The translations under genes and the position numbers were made by a program. From the NCBI GenBank assembly GCA_029553855.1, contig JAKPKE010000114.1:1-64000 (forward strand): a DNA stretch of 64,000 bases, in the 5' to 3' direction. Positions 6,952-16,065 of the stretch are shown piece after piece. The notes under the pieces are model-generated. The model was not told the DNA's origin. It saw only the letters and a list, made by a program, of their open reading frames with translations, and ran no database searches. This DNA is from Bacillota bacterium. GTDB taxonomy: Bacteria; Bacillota; Clostridia; Lutisporales; Lutisporaceae. Positions within the stretch are counted from its first letter, which is position 1. Every line of letters begins with the position of its first letter.

Positions 6952-9549
6952 TTAGGCTTTTGTGAACTTCAGGTCTCCTTCGTCTGCGTCGATGAGTATA
7001 TTATCCCCATCCGTCATTTCCCCGGAAATTAAAGCCCTGCCTATAGAAGTTTCCATCTTTCTCTGTATGAATCTCTTCAAGGGCCTTGCCCCATACACCG
7101 GATCATAGGAATTATTTATAATATAGTTCTTGGCATCATCGCTAAGTGCAATCTCTATGTTCCTGTCCTTAAGCCTATGTGCAATCTGTTCAAAAATCAG
7201 GTCGATTATTTTAACTATCTGCTCTTTAAGCAGCGGCTTAAAGAATACTATTTCATCCACCCTGTTTAAAAATTCAGGCCTGAAATGCCTCTTAAGCTCT
7301 TCATTCACTGCCTTTTCTGCTTCAGGCTTCAGCAATCCGTTTTTGTCTACTCCTTCCAAAAGATACATGCTGCCTATGTTTGAAGTCATTATTATTACAG
7401 TATTCTTGAAATCCACAGTTCTTCCCTGGCTATCCGTCAATCTTCCGTCATCAAGTATCTGAAGAAAAATATTGAACACATCATGATGCGCCTTCTCTAT
7501 CTCGTCAAACAGCAGTACCGAGTACGGCTTCCTCCTGACTGCTTCCGTAAGCTGTCCTCCTTCATCATACCCTATATATCCCGGAGGTGCGCCAATAAGC
7601 CTTGCAACAGTATGCTTTTCCATATATTCAGACATATCTATCCTTATAATATTATCCTCGCTGTCAAAAAGTGCTTCAGCAAGAGTTTTTGCCAGTTCAG
7701 TCTTTCCCACTCCGGTAGGTCCCAGGAAAATAAAGGAGCCTATAGGCCTTTTGGGATCCTTCAAACCGCTTCTCGCCCTTATTACCGCATCTGCTACGGC
7801 AGAAACCGCTTCTTCCTGCCCGATGACCCTTCTGTGAAGTATTTCATCCAGTTTCAACAGCTTTTCCTTTTCGTTTTCCATAAGCCTTTTTACGGGTATT
7901 CCTGTCCACTTGGATATTATCTCGGATATCTCCTCATCGGTAACCTCTTCTCTTAGAAGCTGCCCCATGCCCTGCATCTTCTCAAGGTTCGACTTTTCCG
8001 AATTCAGTCTTTTTTCCAGTTCTGTTAGCCTTCCATACTTTAATTCCGCAACCTTATTAAGGTCGTACCTGAGCTCAGCTTTCTCTATTTCCGCTTTTGT
8101 TTCCTCGATTTCCCTCTTTATTTCGCGGATGTTCATTATATTTCCCTTTTCAAGCTCCCATTGAGCCTTCATGGCATCTCCTTTGGACTTCAGCTCCGAA
8201 AGCTCCTGATTCAAGGCCTCCAGCCTTTCTTCAGACTGTTTGTCGCTCTCCTTTTTTAGAGCTTCCCGCTCAATTTCCAGCTGCATTATCCTCCTCATTA
8301 TTTCATCAAGCTCACTCGGCATGCTGTCTATTTCGGTGCGCAGCATAGCGGCAGCTTCATCGATAAGGTCTATTGCCTTATCCGGAAGAAATCTGTCGCT
8401 GATATACCTGTTTGAAAGAACTGCAGCCGATATCAAAGCATTGTCCTGTATTCTTACCCCATGGTGAACCTCAAATTTTTCCTTAAGACCCCGGAGAATC
8501 GATATTGTATCCTCCACGCCCGGAGCCTCTATAAGTATCGGCTGGAACCGTCTTTCAAGGGCTGCATCCTTTTCTATATGCTTCCTGTATTCATCCAGAG
8601 TCGTTGCTCCTATACAATGCAATTCTCCCCTCGCAAGCATGGGCTTCAACAGATTGCCTGCGTCCATTGCCCCTTCGGCTTTTCCGGCTCCTACAATATT
8701 ATGAATCTCGTCAATGAATAATACTATTCTCCCATTTGACTTCTCAATTTCCTTGAGCACCGCCTTGAGCCGTTCCTCAAATTCTCCCCTGTATTTAGCA
8801 CCGGCTATAAGGGCACCCATGTCAAGGGAAAATATTGTTTTGTCCTTCAGCCCCTCCGGCACATCGCCCTTCATGATTCTTTGGGCCAAGCCCTCTATTG
8901 CGGCAGTTTTCCCTACACCGGGCTCACCGATAAGCACGGGGTTATTTTTTGTCCTTCTGGATAGTACCCTGATTATCCTTCTTATTTCATTATCCCTGCC
9001 TATTACCGGATCAAGCTTTCCTTTACGTGCATCCTCTACCAGATCACGACCAAACTTCTGAAGCGCCTCATAGGTTTCTTCCGGGTTCTGGCTGGTAATT
9101 CTCTGATTGCTCCTTACAGTTGACAGTTCTTTCAGGAACTTTTCCTTTGTTATGCCATATTTTTTAATTATTTTTGAAGAAGGAGTGTTCGTTTCATCAA
9201 TTAATGCCAAAAATATATGCTCTACACTTGTATATTCATCCTGAAAATTTTCTGCTTCCTCTTCAGCTTTTATGAATAATTCCTCAAACCTTCTGGAAAC
9301 ATAAGGAGAGGCTGCAGTAGTTCCGTAGATTTTCGGGATTTTATCAAGAATATCCGAAAGATCCTTAAAATAGAAATCATAGGGTACGTTCATTTTTGAC
9401 AACAACTTTGGAATTAAACCATCGGTCTGGGAGGCTATTGCATAATGCAAATGCTCACCTTCAATGGTCTGATGGTTATATTTAACGGCAAGGCTTTGCG
9501 ATTCTATAACTGCCTCCTGTGCTTTTTGGGTTAATTTATTAATATCCAT
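6952..9549 (-). CDS. clpB: ClpB AAA+ disaggregase
   Basis: An 865-residue Hsp100 chaperone that, with DnaK, extracts polypeptides from aggregates in the cytoplasm. The order is canonical. A double Clp-N domain (1-145) leads into NBD1 with Walker A GEPGVGKT near 208 and Walker [15 protein letters not shown]. The long M-domain coiled coil spans about 405-525, and NBD2 follows with Walker [20 protein letters not shown] and [30 protein letters not shown]-terminal small domain ends the protein. The length is normal. GGAGGG precedes the ATG. CtsR boxes between promoter and start show heat-shock control. It is monocistronic by position. Confidence 0.98.
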   Translation of the reverse strand: MDINKLTQKAQEAVIESQSLAVKYNHQTIEGEHLHYAIASQTDGLIPKLLSKMNVPYDFYFKDLSDILDKIPKIYGTTAASPYVSRRFEELFIKAEEEAENFQDEYTSVEHIFLALIDETNTPSSKIIKKYGITKEKFLKELSTVRSNQRITSQNPEETYEALQKFGRDLVEDARKGKLDPVIGRDNEIRRIIRVLSRRTKNNPVLIGEPGVGKTAAIEGLAQRIMKGDVPEGLKDKTIFSLDMGALIAGAKYRGEFEERLKAVLKEIEKSNGRIVLFIDEIHNIVGAGKAEGAMDAGNLLKPMLARGELHCIGATTLDEYRKHIEKDAALERRFQPILIEAPGVEDTISILRGLKEKFEVHHGVRIQDNALISAAVLSNRYISDRFLPDKAIDLIDEAAAMLRTEIDSMPSELDEIMRRIMQLEIEREALKKESDKQSEERLEALNQELSELKSKGDAMKAQWELEKGNIMNIREIKREIEETKAEIEKAELRYDLNKVAELKYGRLTELEKRLNSEKSNLEKMQGMGQLLREEVTDEEISEIISKWTGIPVKRLMENEKEKLLKLDEILHRRVIGQEEAVSAVADAVIRARSGLKDPKRPIGSFIFLGPTGVGKTELAKTLAEALFDSEDNIIRIDMSEYMEKHTVARLIGAPPGYIGYDEGGQLTEAVRRKPYSVLLFDEIEKAHHDVFNIFLQILDDGRLTDSQGRTVDFKNTVIIMTSNIGSMYLLEGVDKNGLLKPEAEKAVNEELKRHFRPEFLNRVDEIVFFKPLLKEQIVKIIDLIFEQIAHRLKDRNIEIALSDDAKNYIINNSYDPVYGARPLKRFIQRKMETSIGRALISGEMTDGDNILIDADEGDLKFTKA

Positions 9550-9564
9550 AATCTATCCCTCCAA

Positions 9565-9588
9565 CTTTGACTTTGACCTTCTTTGACC
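9565..9588 (-). promoter_or_regulatory. CtsR operator (heptad repeats) of clpB
   Basis: Minus strand GGTCAAA-GAA-GGTCAAA (9572-9588) is an exact match to the CtsR direct heptad consensus with 3-nt spacing. A third heptad-like GTCAAAG follows immediately (9565-9571). The box lies between the -10 element and the ribosome site, where a repressor would block transcription. Confidence 0.93.
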
Positions 9589-9597
9589 TTTAACTAA

Positions 9598-9626
9598 TTT
9601 ATATCATATTTATAAAAACAATGCAA
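9598..9626 (-). promoter_or_regulatory. clpB sigma-A promoter
   Basis: Minus strand TTGCAT (9621-9626), 17-nt spacer, TATAAA (9598-9603). The CtsR repeats start 10 nt downstream of the -10 hexamer. Confidence 0.75.
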
Positions 9627-9771
9627 GATATATATAACGCAAAAATTCTAAAGTCGAATCGGCTGTGCAGGATTATTTATTGAGAAATATATAATAATGG
9701 AACTATAACAATTATATTACACTAATATTATTTTCTTTTTTAGCAAAACATAATATCAGGAGGTGATATAA

Positions 9772-9972
9772 ATGGCAAGGACCAACCGAAAAGTAGTACC
9801 TCAAGCAACAGCTGCTCTTGATAGGATGAAATTCGAAGTGGCATCCGAAGTGGGCGTTAATTTGAAGGAAGGCTATAATGGCGATATCGCAGCAAGAGAT
9901 GCAGGCAGAGTCGGAGGAAACATGACCAGAAAATTAATCGAGACGGCTGAAAGAAGCATGTCCGGTAGATAA
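9772..9972 (+). CDS. alpha/beta-type small acid-soluble spore protein
   Basis: A 66-residue SASP that coats forespore DNA in the A-like form and protects it from UV and heat. It carries both family signatures: the GPR protease site region KFEVASEVGVNL, with cleavage expected within EVASE, and the C-terminal GxxGGxMTRKLIE block (RVGGNMTRKLIETAERSM). AGGAGGTG lies 7 nt before the ATG. Expression would be expected under the forespore sigma factor SigG, whose gene is at 38 kb. A terminator follows, so it is a single-gene unit. Confidence 0.97.
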   Translation: MARTNRKVVPQATAALDRMKFEVASEVGVNLKEGYNGDIAARDAGRVGGNMTRKLIETAERSMSGR

Positions 9973-9986
9973 TATTTAGAATTAAT

Positions 9987-10020
9987 AAAAGGCCGACCTT
10001 TCCAAGGCTGGCCTTTTTAT
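9987..10020. terminator. bidirectional terminator between SASP and the B12 operon
   Basis: A 13-bp stem (AAAGGCCGACCTT / AAGGCTGGCCTTT, one mismatch) is followed by TTTAT in the plus direction and TTTATTAATT in the minus direction. It sits between two converging genes and can end both. Confidence 0.92.
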
Positions 10021-10038
10021 GCTGTGAGCAGCGGCAAG

Positions 10039-11694
10039 TTAAGCCGAAGCTGTATTACATCCCTCAACACCCAGTAGTTCTTCAATTCTCTCTTTTTCTG
10101 TCACAACCCTGTCAAGCTTTCTGGAATATGCCATGCACTTGCCTTCTACAATTCTTGTCTCCAATGTGCCCTTGGCACTGGGGTTTCCTCGTAAATGCGG
10201 CGCATCTATAATTCCCTTTCTTATAATATCCTCCAATACTTTCGGATCACTCCAAGGGTCTTTGCTTTCGGGATATAGCATTTGGATGGTATTCAGCAAG
10301 AATTCTGCTTCTTTTATCAGCTCATGCTTTCTCTGTTCAACTTCCCTATCCTGGCTCATATCCGCCATTCCGTCCAGAACGGAACGAATAACACCCCTTA
10401 CGATTTTTGTGCTTTCGATTACATCTTCAGGTTTTGCTGCATGATCCGCCTCACTGAAACCTACAACATGTACAATATGAGGCTTAATGCTCATAGCCAT
10501 ATATGTAGATGCAGCCAGCTGTCCTTTTGCAACGTCCAAATCGGCACTCAGGCTTGCCAATCCTGCCCTGACTTGCCTATATGTCTTAAATCTGCTATCT
10601 TCCAAGGACTCTATTAACTCTACCTTTGCCAGCATTTTGGCCAGATCCATTTTGTGGTGCATTGCCGGCGGGACATTAAACATATACTGCGCAATATAGT
10701 CTTTTACGCCCGCTTTCTTTGCATTGTAAGCTGCCAGAAATGCCATTGCAACACCGATTGTATCATGGGCATCACGCAGACTCCAATGATGGGCTTCATT
10801 TACCTCGATAGGTATACCCCACCCGGCATGAAGACTCATCAGCTGCTGTCCTTCGGCTATAGATTCGTGCACAGGTCTGGTGCCCCTGCCGTCCAGAACG
10901 TTATACCAGCATAGAGGCACTGCACACCAGGCATTATAGATGGTATCCCTGAGCACTTCGGCAAACCTGAATACATCTGCTGTTCCGCTGTAGCATCTGA
11001 GCAGCGGGAAATTGCCTCGTCTGGAAGCATCATATAATTTATTAAAATCTTCAATGCTTCTTATGGGGACACCGCCGGCGCCGTTCAGATCCGGATTAAT
11101 CTTATCAGGTGAAAAAAAGAACTGTTGTGTGTTCTGATCCGGCCCTATTGAGATAATATCCAGAGTCTTGGACTTCGCTATCATCTTGACTCCCTCAATT
11201 GTATCCTCCAAAGAAGGCAGTCCGAAATGATGCCTTAGCACAGGATAAGGGTATTTGCCGCTTATCCTGTCAACAATATTGTCCGCGTAGGAAACCTCAA
11301 TCTCTTTGAGATTTCTTCCCCTCAGGTAATTAATTACATCATCCAGGTCTTCTGTTCCATCAAATATGGCAGAAAGATATGGGAATTTCCCGGCAACCTC
11401 TGCTACAGGCTTTGTACCGCCAAAAATCCATTTAATATCTGTAAGACCCTTTTCCTGAATATGCATTTCCAGTTCTTTCAGCAAAGGTTCAACATTCCGG
11501 GGAGTGAGACGAAATCCAATCGCTACTACATCAGGCTTTATTTCTATGGTTTTCTCAACAAGCTTATCAATGCTTACTGCCGGACCAAGAAAGGATGTTT
11601 GATACCCTTCCTGTTCGGCAAGCCTGAGAAAATTAACTATGCCGCCGACGTGAACACAATTGCCGATAGCTGCTCCCAGATATTTTTTCATCAT
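10039..11694 (-). CDS. cobalamin-binding mutase-like enzyme
   Basis: A 551-residue protein combining a B12-binding Rossmann domain (about 1-130) with a long C-terminal region (about 190-490) that resembles the TIM-barrel part of glutamate-mutase-type enzymes. In the B12 domain the base-off histidine is H15 in NCVHVGG. The usual DxHxxG Asp is Cys, and the later GG is in WIFGGTKP. The ATGATG start overlaps the stop of the opine dehydrogenase gene (ATGA), implying translational coupling; AGGAGGTG lies before it. It is last in the c-di-AMP riboswitch operon. The two parts are normally separate chains in glutamate mutase, so this fused form is a distinct family. Isomerase activity is inferred; the substrate is unknown. 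Confidence 0.72.
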   Translation of the reverse strand: MMKKYLGAAIGNCVHVGGIVNFLRLAEQEGYQTSFLGPAVSIDKLVEKTIEIKPDVVAIGFRLTPRNVEPLLKELEMHIQEKGLTDIKWIFGGTKPVAEVAGKFPYLSAIFDGTEDLDDVINYLRGRNLKEIEVSYADNIVDRISGKYPYPVLRHHFGLPSLEDTIEGVKMIAKSKTLDIISIGPDQNTQQFFFSPDKINPDLNGAGGVPIRSIEDFNKLYDASRRGNFPLLRCYSGTADVFRFAEVLRDTIYNAWCAVPLCWYNVLDGRGTRPVHESIAEGQQLMSLHAGWGIPIEVNEAHHWSLRDAHDTIGVAMAFLAAYNAKKAGVKDYIAQYMFNVPPAMHHKMDLAKMLAKVELIESLEDSRFKTYRQVRAGLASLSADLDVAKGQLAASTYMAMSIKPHIVHVVGFSEADHAAKPEDVIESTKIVRGVIRSVLDGMADMSQDREVEQRKHELIKEAEFLLNTIQMLYPESKDPWSDPKVLEDIIRKGIIDAPHLRGNPSAKGTLETRIVEGKCMAYSRKLDRVVTEKERIEELLGVEGCNTASA

Positions 11695-12821
11695 GCTACC
11701 ACACCTCCTGTAGCATATACTTCACCGCTTATGACATAGCTCTTTATTTCATCAAGAGACAGCCCCAAAAGCCCCATGTCAACGACCTTTCTTCCTGACT
11801 TGTAATAGTCTTCCCCATGGATGACGGATGCTATTTGTATAATGGAATTTATTGTCGGTGTTTCTATTTCCAGATACTGTCCCATATCGGCAATTGGAAC
11901 GAGGCTTTGGGGAACATCCTCAAATATGTATCTTGTGTCCAAAGAAGCCGGCGCCTTGATGCCCCAATACCCTTTGACATTTGACAAAGCTTCGCAAAGT
12001 GTGTCCCCATAAGCATCATATGTATAGCCCAGCCATTCTCTCAGGGAAACAACTTCTGCCCCAAGAGCATCGGCTACCTGCATCCTTTCATAATCCACCT
12101 CTTCGATTATCTTTGCAACAGTAGGCGTGATACCGTCAATATAATACAGGAAGTCTCCTTTCGTGCTTTCAATCCTTCCACAGTTCAGAATTGTCGGAAT
12201 AGGGTGAAGTATCGCACCGATATTGTTAAAACTTGTGTCCAGTACACTATTTGTTTCAACAAATTCAGGTATGATATGATTGATTATCCCTATGAACTCC
12301 TTCGTTCTGACTGCCGGCAAAGCCGCCACCTTTACCTCATTTTTCCTGCTCAGTATTGCTACTTTTCCTTCCTCTATCACCCTGCATGCAAAAAGTAAAG
12401 TCTGCGCCTCTACCATACATACATCCTTCCCGGGATTGATATTTTGTATAATATTTTTGAATTCCAGGGCCCCCCCGGTTCTTCCTGGATTAAGAACAAT
12501 GTACTGACCCGAAGCAACATGGGGAGCAATAAGACCGGCGATATATTTATGGGCACTGGCCGGAACCGCGACCATGATAATATCTGCGCCGTTAATTGCA
12601 TGCTCTATGCTGTTTGTAACAATATTAATATATCCCCTGCCGGATATGCAGCCTTCCATTTCAATAAAACCTTGTTTTTGAATTTTTTCTACCTTTGTAA
12701 TTGTACGATTATAAAGATTTACTTTGTAACCGAGATGGGCCAGATAAGCAGCTATTCCCTGTCCCCCGTGGCCTCCTCCGATTACCGCAAAGTTGAGCTG
12801 TCTTTTTGAATTGTCAAACAT
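11691..12821 (-). CDS. octopine/nopaline (opine) dehydrogenase family protein
   Basis: A 376-residue two-domain oxidoreductase. The N-terminal NAD(P) Rossmann fold has GGGHGGQG at about 15-22 and the NPGRTGG loop near 115. The C-terminal octopine-DH domain (about 190-340) has the conserved Asn/His signature NNIGAILHPIPTILN, whose His is catalytic in characterised members. Family enzymes reductively couple an amino group to a 2-oxo acid, giving N-(carboxyalkyl) amino acids. It is the middle gene of the operon, 16 nt after the ATP-grasp gene and overlapping the B12 gene by 4 nt. Substrates are unknown. Confidence 0.9.
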   Translation of the reverse strand: MFDNSKRQLNFAVIGGGHGGQGIAAYLAHLGYKVNLYNRTITKVEKIQKQGFIEMEGCISGRGYINIVTNSIEHAINGADIIMVAVPASAHKYIAGLIAPHVASGQYIVLNPGRTGGALEFKNIIQNINPGKDVCMVEAQTLLFACRVIEEGKVAILSRKNEVKVAALPAVRTKEFIGIINHIIPEFVETNSVLDTSFNNIGAILHPIPTILNCGRIESTKGDFLYYIDGITPTVAKIIEEVDYERMQVADALGAEVVSLREWLGYTYDAYGDTLCEALSNVKGYWGIKAPASLDTRYIFEDVPQSLVPIADMGQYLEIETPTINSIIQIASVIHGEDYYKSGRKVVDMGLLGLSLDEIKSYVISGEVYATGGVVA

Positions 12822-12837
12822 TTGGCTTCCTCCTTTA

Positions 12838-13836
12838 TCATAAACTTTTATTACTGCTTTCTATTCTTGCTATTGCCTCATTAAGTATCCGAACAATCAA
12901 GTCTTCATAAGACATGTGCGCTGCTTCCGCCATCTTGGGCAAATCGCTGTACCCCGGTTTGAGCCCCGGCAGGCTGTTGATTTCTATTACATAAGGTTTC
13001 TCCTCCCTCATGAGGACGTCTGCTCTGGCAATGTCCCTGCATCCTAATGCATCAAAGGCCCTGGATACATTTTCTTTCAATGTTTTCTCCGTCTCAAGGC
13101 TCAGGGGTGCCGGACAATAGTATTTCGTCTGTTCTCCAAATTCTGTTTTTACTTCGAATGTGTAAAATCTGCCGTATTCCTCGGGAACATCCTTAAAGTC
13201 GATTTCCATAATAGGCAAAATTGTTTTATTTGCACCATTGCCTATTATTCCTACAGTGAATTCCCTGCCTTCAATAAATTCCTCTGCAATGGCCGGCGGC
13301 TGGTACAGCGCCAAAAGCTCCCGGATCTTATTAAATAAGGACTCCTCACTGTAAACCACACTGTCTTTATGGATTCCAAATCCTGAACCCTCACATCCCG
13401 GTTTTACAATCATAGGAAAAACCAGATTGGAATCTAATTTTTCTTTTCCGTCTTGAAATACCTGAAAGGCAGGTGTAGAAACATTATGAAATCGAAAAAT
13501 CTGCTTTGCCATTGCCTTGTTAAGGGCCAGACTGTGGGCAAGAACTCCGGAACCTACATATGGTATTCCCAGCATCTCCAATATTGCAGGTATCTGGGAC
13601 TGCCTGCTCTCCCCTTTTATGCCCGTGCTCAGATTAAAGGCAATATCAACATCACTTTTCATAAGTTTCTCTATAATTTTTTCATCTGCAACAATCTTTT
13701 CTGTTTCATACTTTTTGCAGAGAATTTTATAAATACTATCTGCTGTCACCTCTTTTTGCTCGTTGGAATGCCACGCCTCCGTGTTGTTTACTTCCAGATT
13801 TGGCTTATCAGTTATTAAACCGATTTTGTAGTCCAT
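12838..13836 (-). CDS. ATP-grasp ligase of the D-Ala-D-Ala ligase superfamily
   Basis: About 332 residues. The start is MDYKIG behind GGGGGG; the ATG 15 nt upstream overlaps that site and is unlikely. An N-terminal preATP-grasp domain (LVEKLM..DVDIAFNLSTG, GIPYVGSG) precedes the ATP-grasp core (KPGCEGSGFGI near 150) and the metal-binding end IEINSLPGLKPGYS. This is the Ddl fold, which makes an amide bond through an acyl phosphate. A housekeeping Ddl is not expected in this setting, and the opine dehydrogenase and B12 enzyme neighbours suggest a dedicated ligation step. It is the first gene of the operon, about 200 nt after the riboswitch terminator. Substrates are not predictable. Confidence 0.87.
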   Translation of the reverse strand: MDYKIGLITDKPNLEVNNTEAWHSNEQKEVTADSIYKILCKKYETEKIVADEKIIEKLMKSDVDIAFNLSTGIKGESRQSQIPAILEMLGIPYVGSGVLAHSLALNKAMAKQIFRFHNVSTPAFQVFQDGKEKLDSNLVFPMIVKPGCEGSGFGIHKDSVVYSEESLFNKIRELLALYQPPAIAEEFIEGREFTVGIIGNGANKTILPIMEIDFKDVPEEYGRFYTFEVKTEFGEQTKYYCPAPLSLETEKTLKENVSRAFDALGCRDIARADVLMREEKPYVIEINSLPGLKPGYSDLPKMAEAAHMSYEDLIVRILNEAIARIESSNKSL

Positions 13837-14039
13837 TATGATTCCCCCCATTTACCGATATTCTCTATTTTTTTAACCTTTGTAACAATAAAGTTCACAC
13901 CTGCTGCAGAATTTTGGGTACAAAAAACAAAGGAATTGTACAATGTAAAAATTCACTGAATACTAACACATTTTAAGATGGTGAAAGCTAAGTAGAAATT
14001 TAAATATGCTATAGATCAGGTTTATTGAAAAGAAGATTG

Positions 14040-14071
14040 AATAAAAGAAGCTGTGGAGATTTCCACAGCTT
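14040..14071 (-). terminator. riboswitch expression-platform terminator
   Basis: Minus strand AAGCTGTGGA / TCCACAGCTT, a perfect 10-bp stem with an AATC loop, then CTTTTATT. It follows the c-di-AMP aptamer by about 25 nt and precedes the first gene by about 200 nt, so it should be the switch-controlled intrinsic terminator. Confidence 0.88.
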
Positions 14072-14094
14072 TTGCTTACAGCAATCCAAGATAA

Positions 14095-14265
14095 AAGTCT
14101 CATATGCAACAAGACTTATCCCATCCTTGCTCCTATCTCCTTCTCTCTACGCTTACGAGGTTAGCTGACGGATTCGGATCGAAAGAAGTTGACCCTACTC
14201 TATGTATCATAGAGATTCACCCCATAAATTGGTTCCCCCGCTTCTTATGAATTCAGCGCATTGCA
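14095..14265 (-). ncRNA. c-di-AMP riboswitch (ydaO-yuaA type)
   Basis: The minus strand contains the ydaO core almost verbatim: GGGGGAACCA, TGGGGTGAATC, AGGGTCAACTT, then ATCCGAATCCGTCAGC and TAACCTCGTAAGC, followed by the GAAGGAG strand. These blocks form the two-fold pseudo-symmetric aptamer that binds two c-di-AMP molecules. A terminator follows, so the arrangement is that of a transcriptional OFF switch: high c-di-AMP should stop expression of the ATP-grasp, opine dehydrogenase and B12 genes. Boundaries are approximate. Confidence 0.96.
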
Positions 14266-14286
14266 ATATTCAGTTTGATTTAACTA

Positions 14287-14315
14287 ATTCTAACATATGT
14301 CACAAGCTTTGTAAA
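14287..14315 (-). promoter_or_regulatory. promoter of the riboswitch operon
   Basis: Minus strand TTTACA (14310-14315), 17-nt spacer, TAGAAT (14287-14292). Initiation would fall near 14280, just before the aptamer. Confidence 0.65.
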
Positions 14316-14482
14316 TGAACTTTTCCCAAAGTCAGGTGTTAATTTTTTAACACTTTACCGGCAAAATTAGTGTTCCCATAATTTACTTTTATATTCCATA
14401 TTGCTATGCTATACTATATTTAAATTATAGGAAAAGCCAAATCAATACTCGGTGATTTCCAGTCATAGGCATGTAGTTGATA

Positions 14483-14512
14483 AAATGGCACAGCGTTTTG
14501 GCTATGCCATTT
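14483..14512 (+). other. hairpin in the leader of the exchanger gene
   Basis: AAATGGCA (14483-14490) pairs with TGCCATTT (14505-14512) around a 14-nt loop, followed by the weak U-tract CTGTTTAT. It lies 70 nt before the exchanger start, in the roughly 265-nt leader between the riboswitch promoter and that gene. It may be a weak terminator or attenuator. I see no known riboswitch consensus here. Confidence 0.4.
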
Positions 14513-14582
14513 CTGTTTATCCGGTTGCTAGAACTTAGCCGTTGCATATACACTGTAAAATAAATATGAAAGGGGTATGCCA

Positions 14583-15953
14583 ATGGGTTTTAATTTTGCA
14601 GAATGGCTGATGGAGCCGTTTGTCTTGATGTTTATTGCTGTAGCCGCAGGCTTATTATTTGGAAAAATAAAATTTGGAAAATTCAACTTTGGAATTTCAG
14701 GGGCCTTGTTTACCGGGCTTATTATCGGATGGTTCATTTATAGATATGCCGGCAGCGTATTACTAAATGACAATTCTAATAAATCAGCACAAAAACTGAT
14801 AGATTCAGGAGTTATCGACAACGGTTTTTTTACTATGTTCCTGGTGTTATTTGTTGTTGCGGTAGGGTTGTTGGCTGCAAAGGATCTGGATATTGTAATT
14901 AAAAAGTACGGCGTGAAATTCATTGTACTTGGTGTTTTAATTACATTCGTAGGAGCAGCTGCAACGTATTGTTTGACAGTTTTATTGGAGGATGCGAACC
15001 CTTATGAAGTATCAGGGGTTTATACCGGAGCCTTGACAAGCTCTCCGGGTCTTGCGGCAGCTATTGAAACGGCAAATATACAAGCAGCAATGAGAATTGA
15101 GCACTATGATTCTCTGAGTATGGATGAAAAGGCTAAAATAATATCAATAATAGATAAAAATCTTGACCCATCAGCGGTAACAGCTTTGACGGAGGATCAG
15201 AAAATGCAATTTGTCAAGAATGCTGTGGCAGGTGTCGGTACAGGTTATGCAATCACTTATGCCTTTGGAGTGCTGATTGTTATTTTTTCAGTAACCTTCT
15301 TCCCCATGATCTTCAGGATTGATATTGAAGAAGAAAAAAAGGCATTCAGCATGGAAATGTCGGAAGCCAGAGCCTCTTTTTCCAGGAAAGAAATTAAAGA
15401 AGTCGATTTTGATTTAATCGGTTTCATCGCTGCATGCCTATTTGGTTATACAATAGGACTAATTGTTATCAGGTTTAGTGCAATAGGCTTTAAAGATTTC
15501 AGCCTAAGTGCAACAGGAGGTGCGCTCATTGGTTCCTTAATACTTGGATATATCGGGAAAATCGGGTTTATATACTTTAGAATGAACAGTAAGGTTTTAG
15601 GCGTTATTCGCCAGATGTCTTTAGCCTTCTTCTTAGCCATCGTAGGCTTGAAAAATGGCTATAAAGTGTTCGAGGCAATTGCCGCATCAGGCGCTTATCT
15701 TGTTCTTGTATCGTTAGTCGTTGGATTTGCAGCAATAATGGCTGGGTATATTGTAGGCAGGTACGTTTTCAAAATCAACTGGATTATGCTGTCAGGAGCC
15801 ATTTGCGGTGGTATGACTTCCACTCCCGGTCTCGGGGCGGCAATAGATGCCATCGGCAGTGACGACCCCGCAGCGGGATATGGCGCGGCTTATCCTTTTG
15901 CACTGCTGGGAATGGTTTTGTTTACTATAATATTATATACCCTGCCCATGTAG
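14583..15953 (+). CDS. aspartate-alanine exchanger (AAEx/AspT-YidE) family transporter
   Basis: A 456-residue polytopic membrane protein with about ten transmembrane helices. It carries the two inverted copies of the Asp-Al_Ex domain, each with its signature: GALTSSPGLAAA in the first half and GGMTSTPGLGAA in the second. A soluble loop near 170-210 and a charged stretch (EEEKKAFSMEMSEARASF) separate the halves. The start at 14583 has AGGGG at 7-nt spacing; the ATG 6 nt earlier is too close. Family members exchange aspartate or related acids for alanine or succinate. Divergence from the riboswitch operon suggests it may move that pathway's substrate or product. Confidence 0.88.
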   Translation: MGFNFAEWLMEPFVLMFIAVAAGLLFGKIKFGKFNFGISGALFTGLIIGWFIYRYAGSVLLNDNSNKSAQKLIDSGVIDNGFFTMFLVLFVVAVGLLAAKDLDIVIKKYGVKFIVLGVLITFVGAAATYCLTVLLEDANPYEVSGVYTGALTSSPGLAAAIETANIQAAMRIEHYDSLSMDEKAKIISIIDKNLDPSAVTALTEDQKMQFVKNAVAGVGTGYAITYAFGVLIVIFSVTFFPMIFRIDIEEEKKAFSMEMSEARASFSRKEIKEVDFDLIGFIAACLFGYTIGLIVIRFSAIGFKDFSLSATGGALIGSLILGYIGKIGFIYFRMNSKVLGVIRQMSLAFFLAIVGLKNGYKVFEAIAASGAYLVLVSLVVGFAAIMAGYIVGRYVFKINWIMLSGAICGGMTSTPGLGAAIDAIGSDDPAAGYGAAYPFALLGMVLFTIILYTLPM

Positions 15954-15975
15954 TAAATTGCAGCCCATACAAAGA

Positions 15976-16018
15976 GACTCCTTTACAGCTTTTTGCCATA
16001 AAGGAGTCAGTTTTTTAT
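15976..16018 (+). terminator. terminator after the exchanger gene
   Basis: GACTCCTTTA (15976-15985) pairs perfectly with TAAAGGAGTC (15999-16008); TTTTTTATTT follows shortly after. Confidence 0.93.
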
Positions 16019-16065
16019 TTACCTATAAATTTCTACTGTTTCCAAGGTCCGCGCTTTGAACCGGC

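Noticed and set aside
8097-8348. Plus-strand frames antisense to clpB
   Set aside because: They are shadows of the clpB coding strand with no ribosome site or family resemblance.
13837-14040. A possible second promoter or small gene between the riboswitch terminator and the ATP-grasp gene
   Set aside because: TTGTAC/TACCCA-like hexamers are poor matches and no supported reading frame is present.
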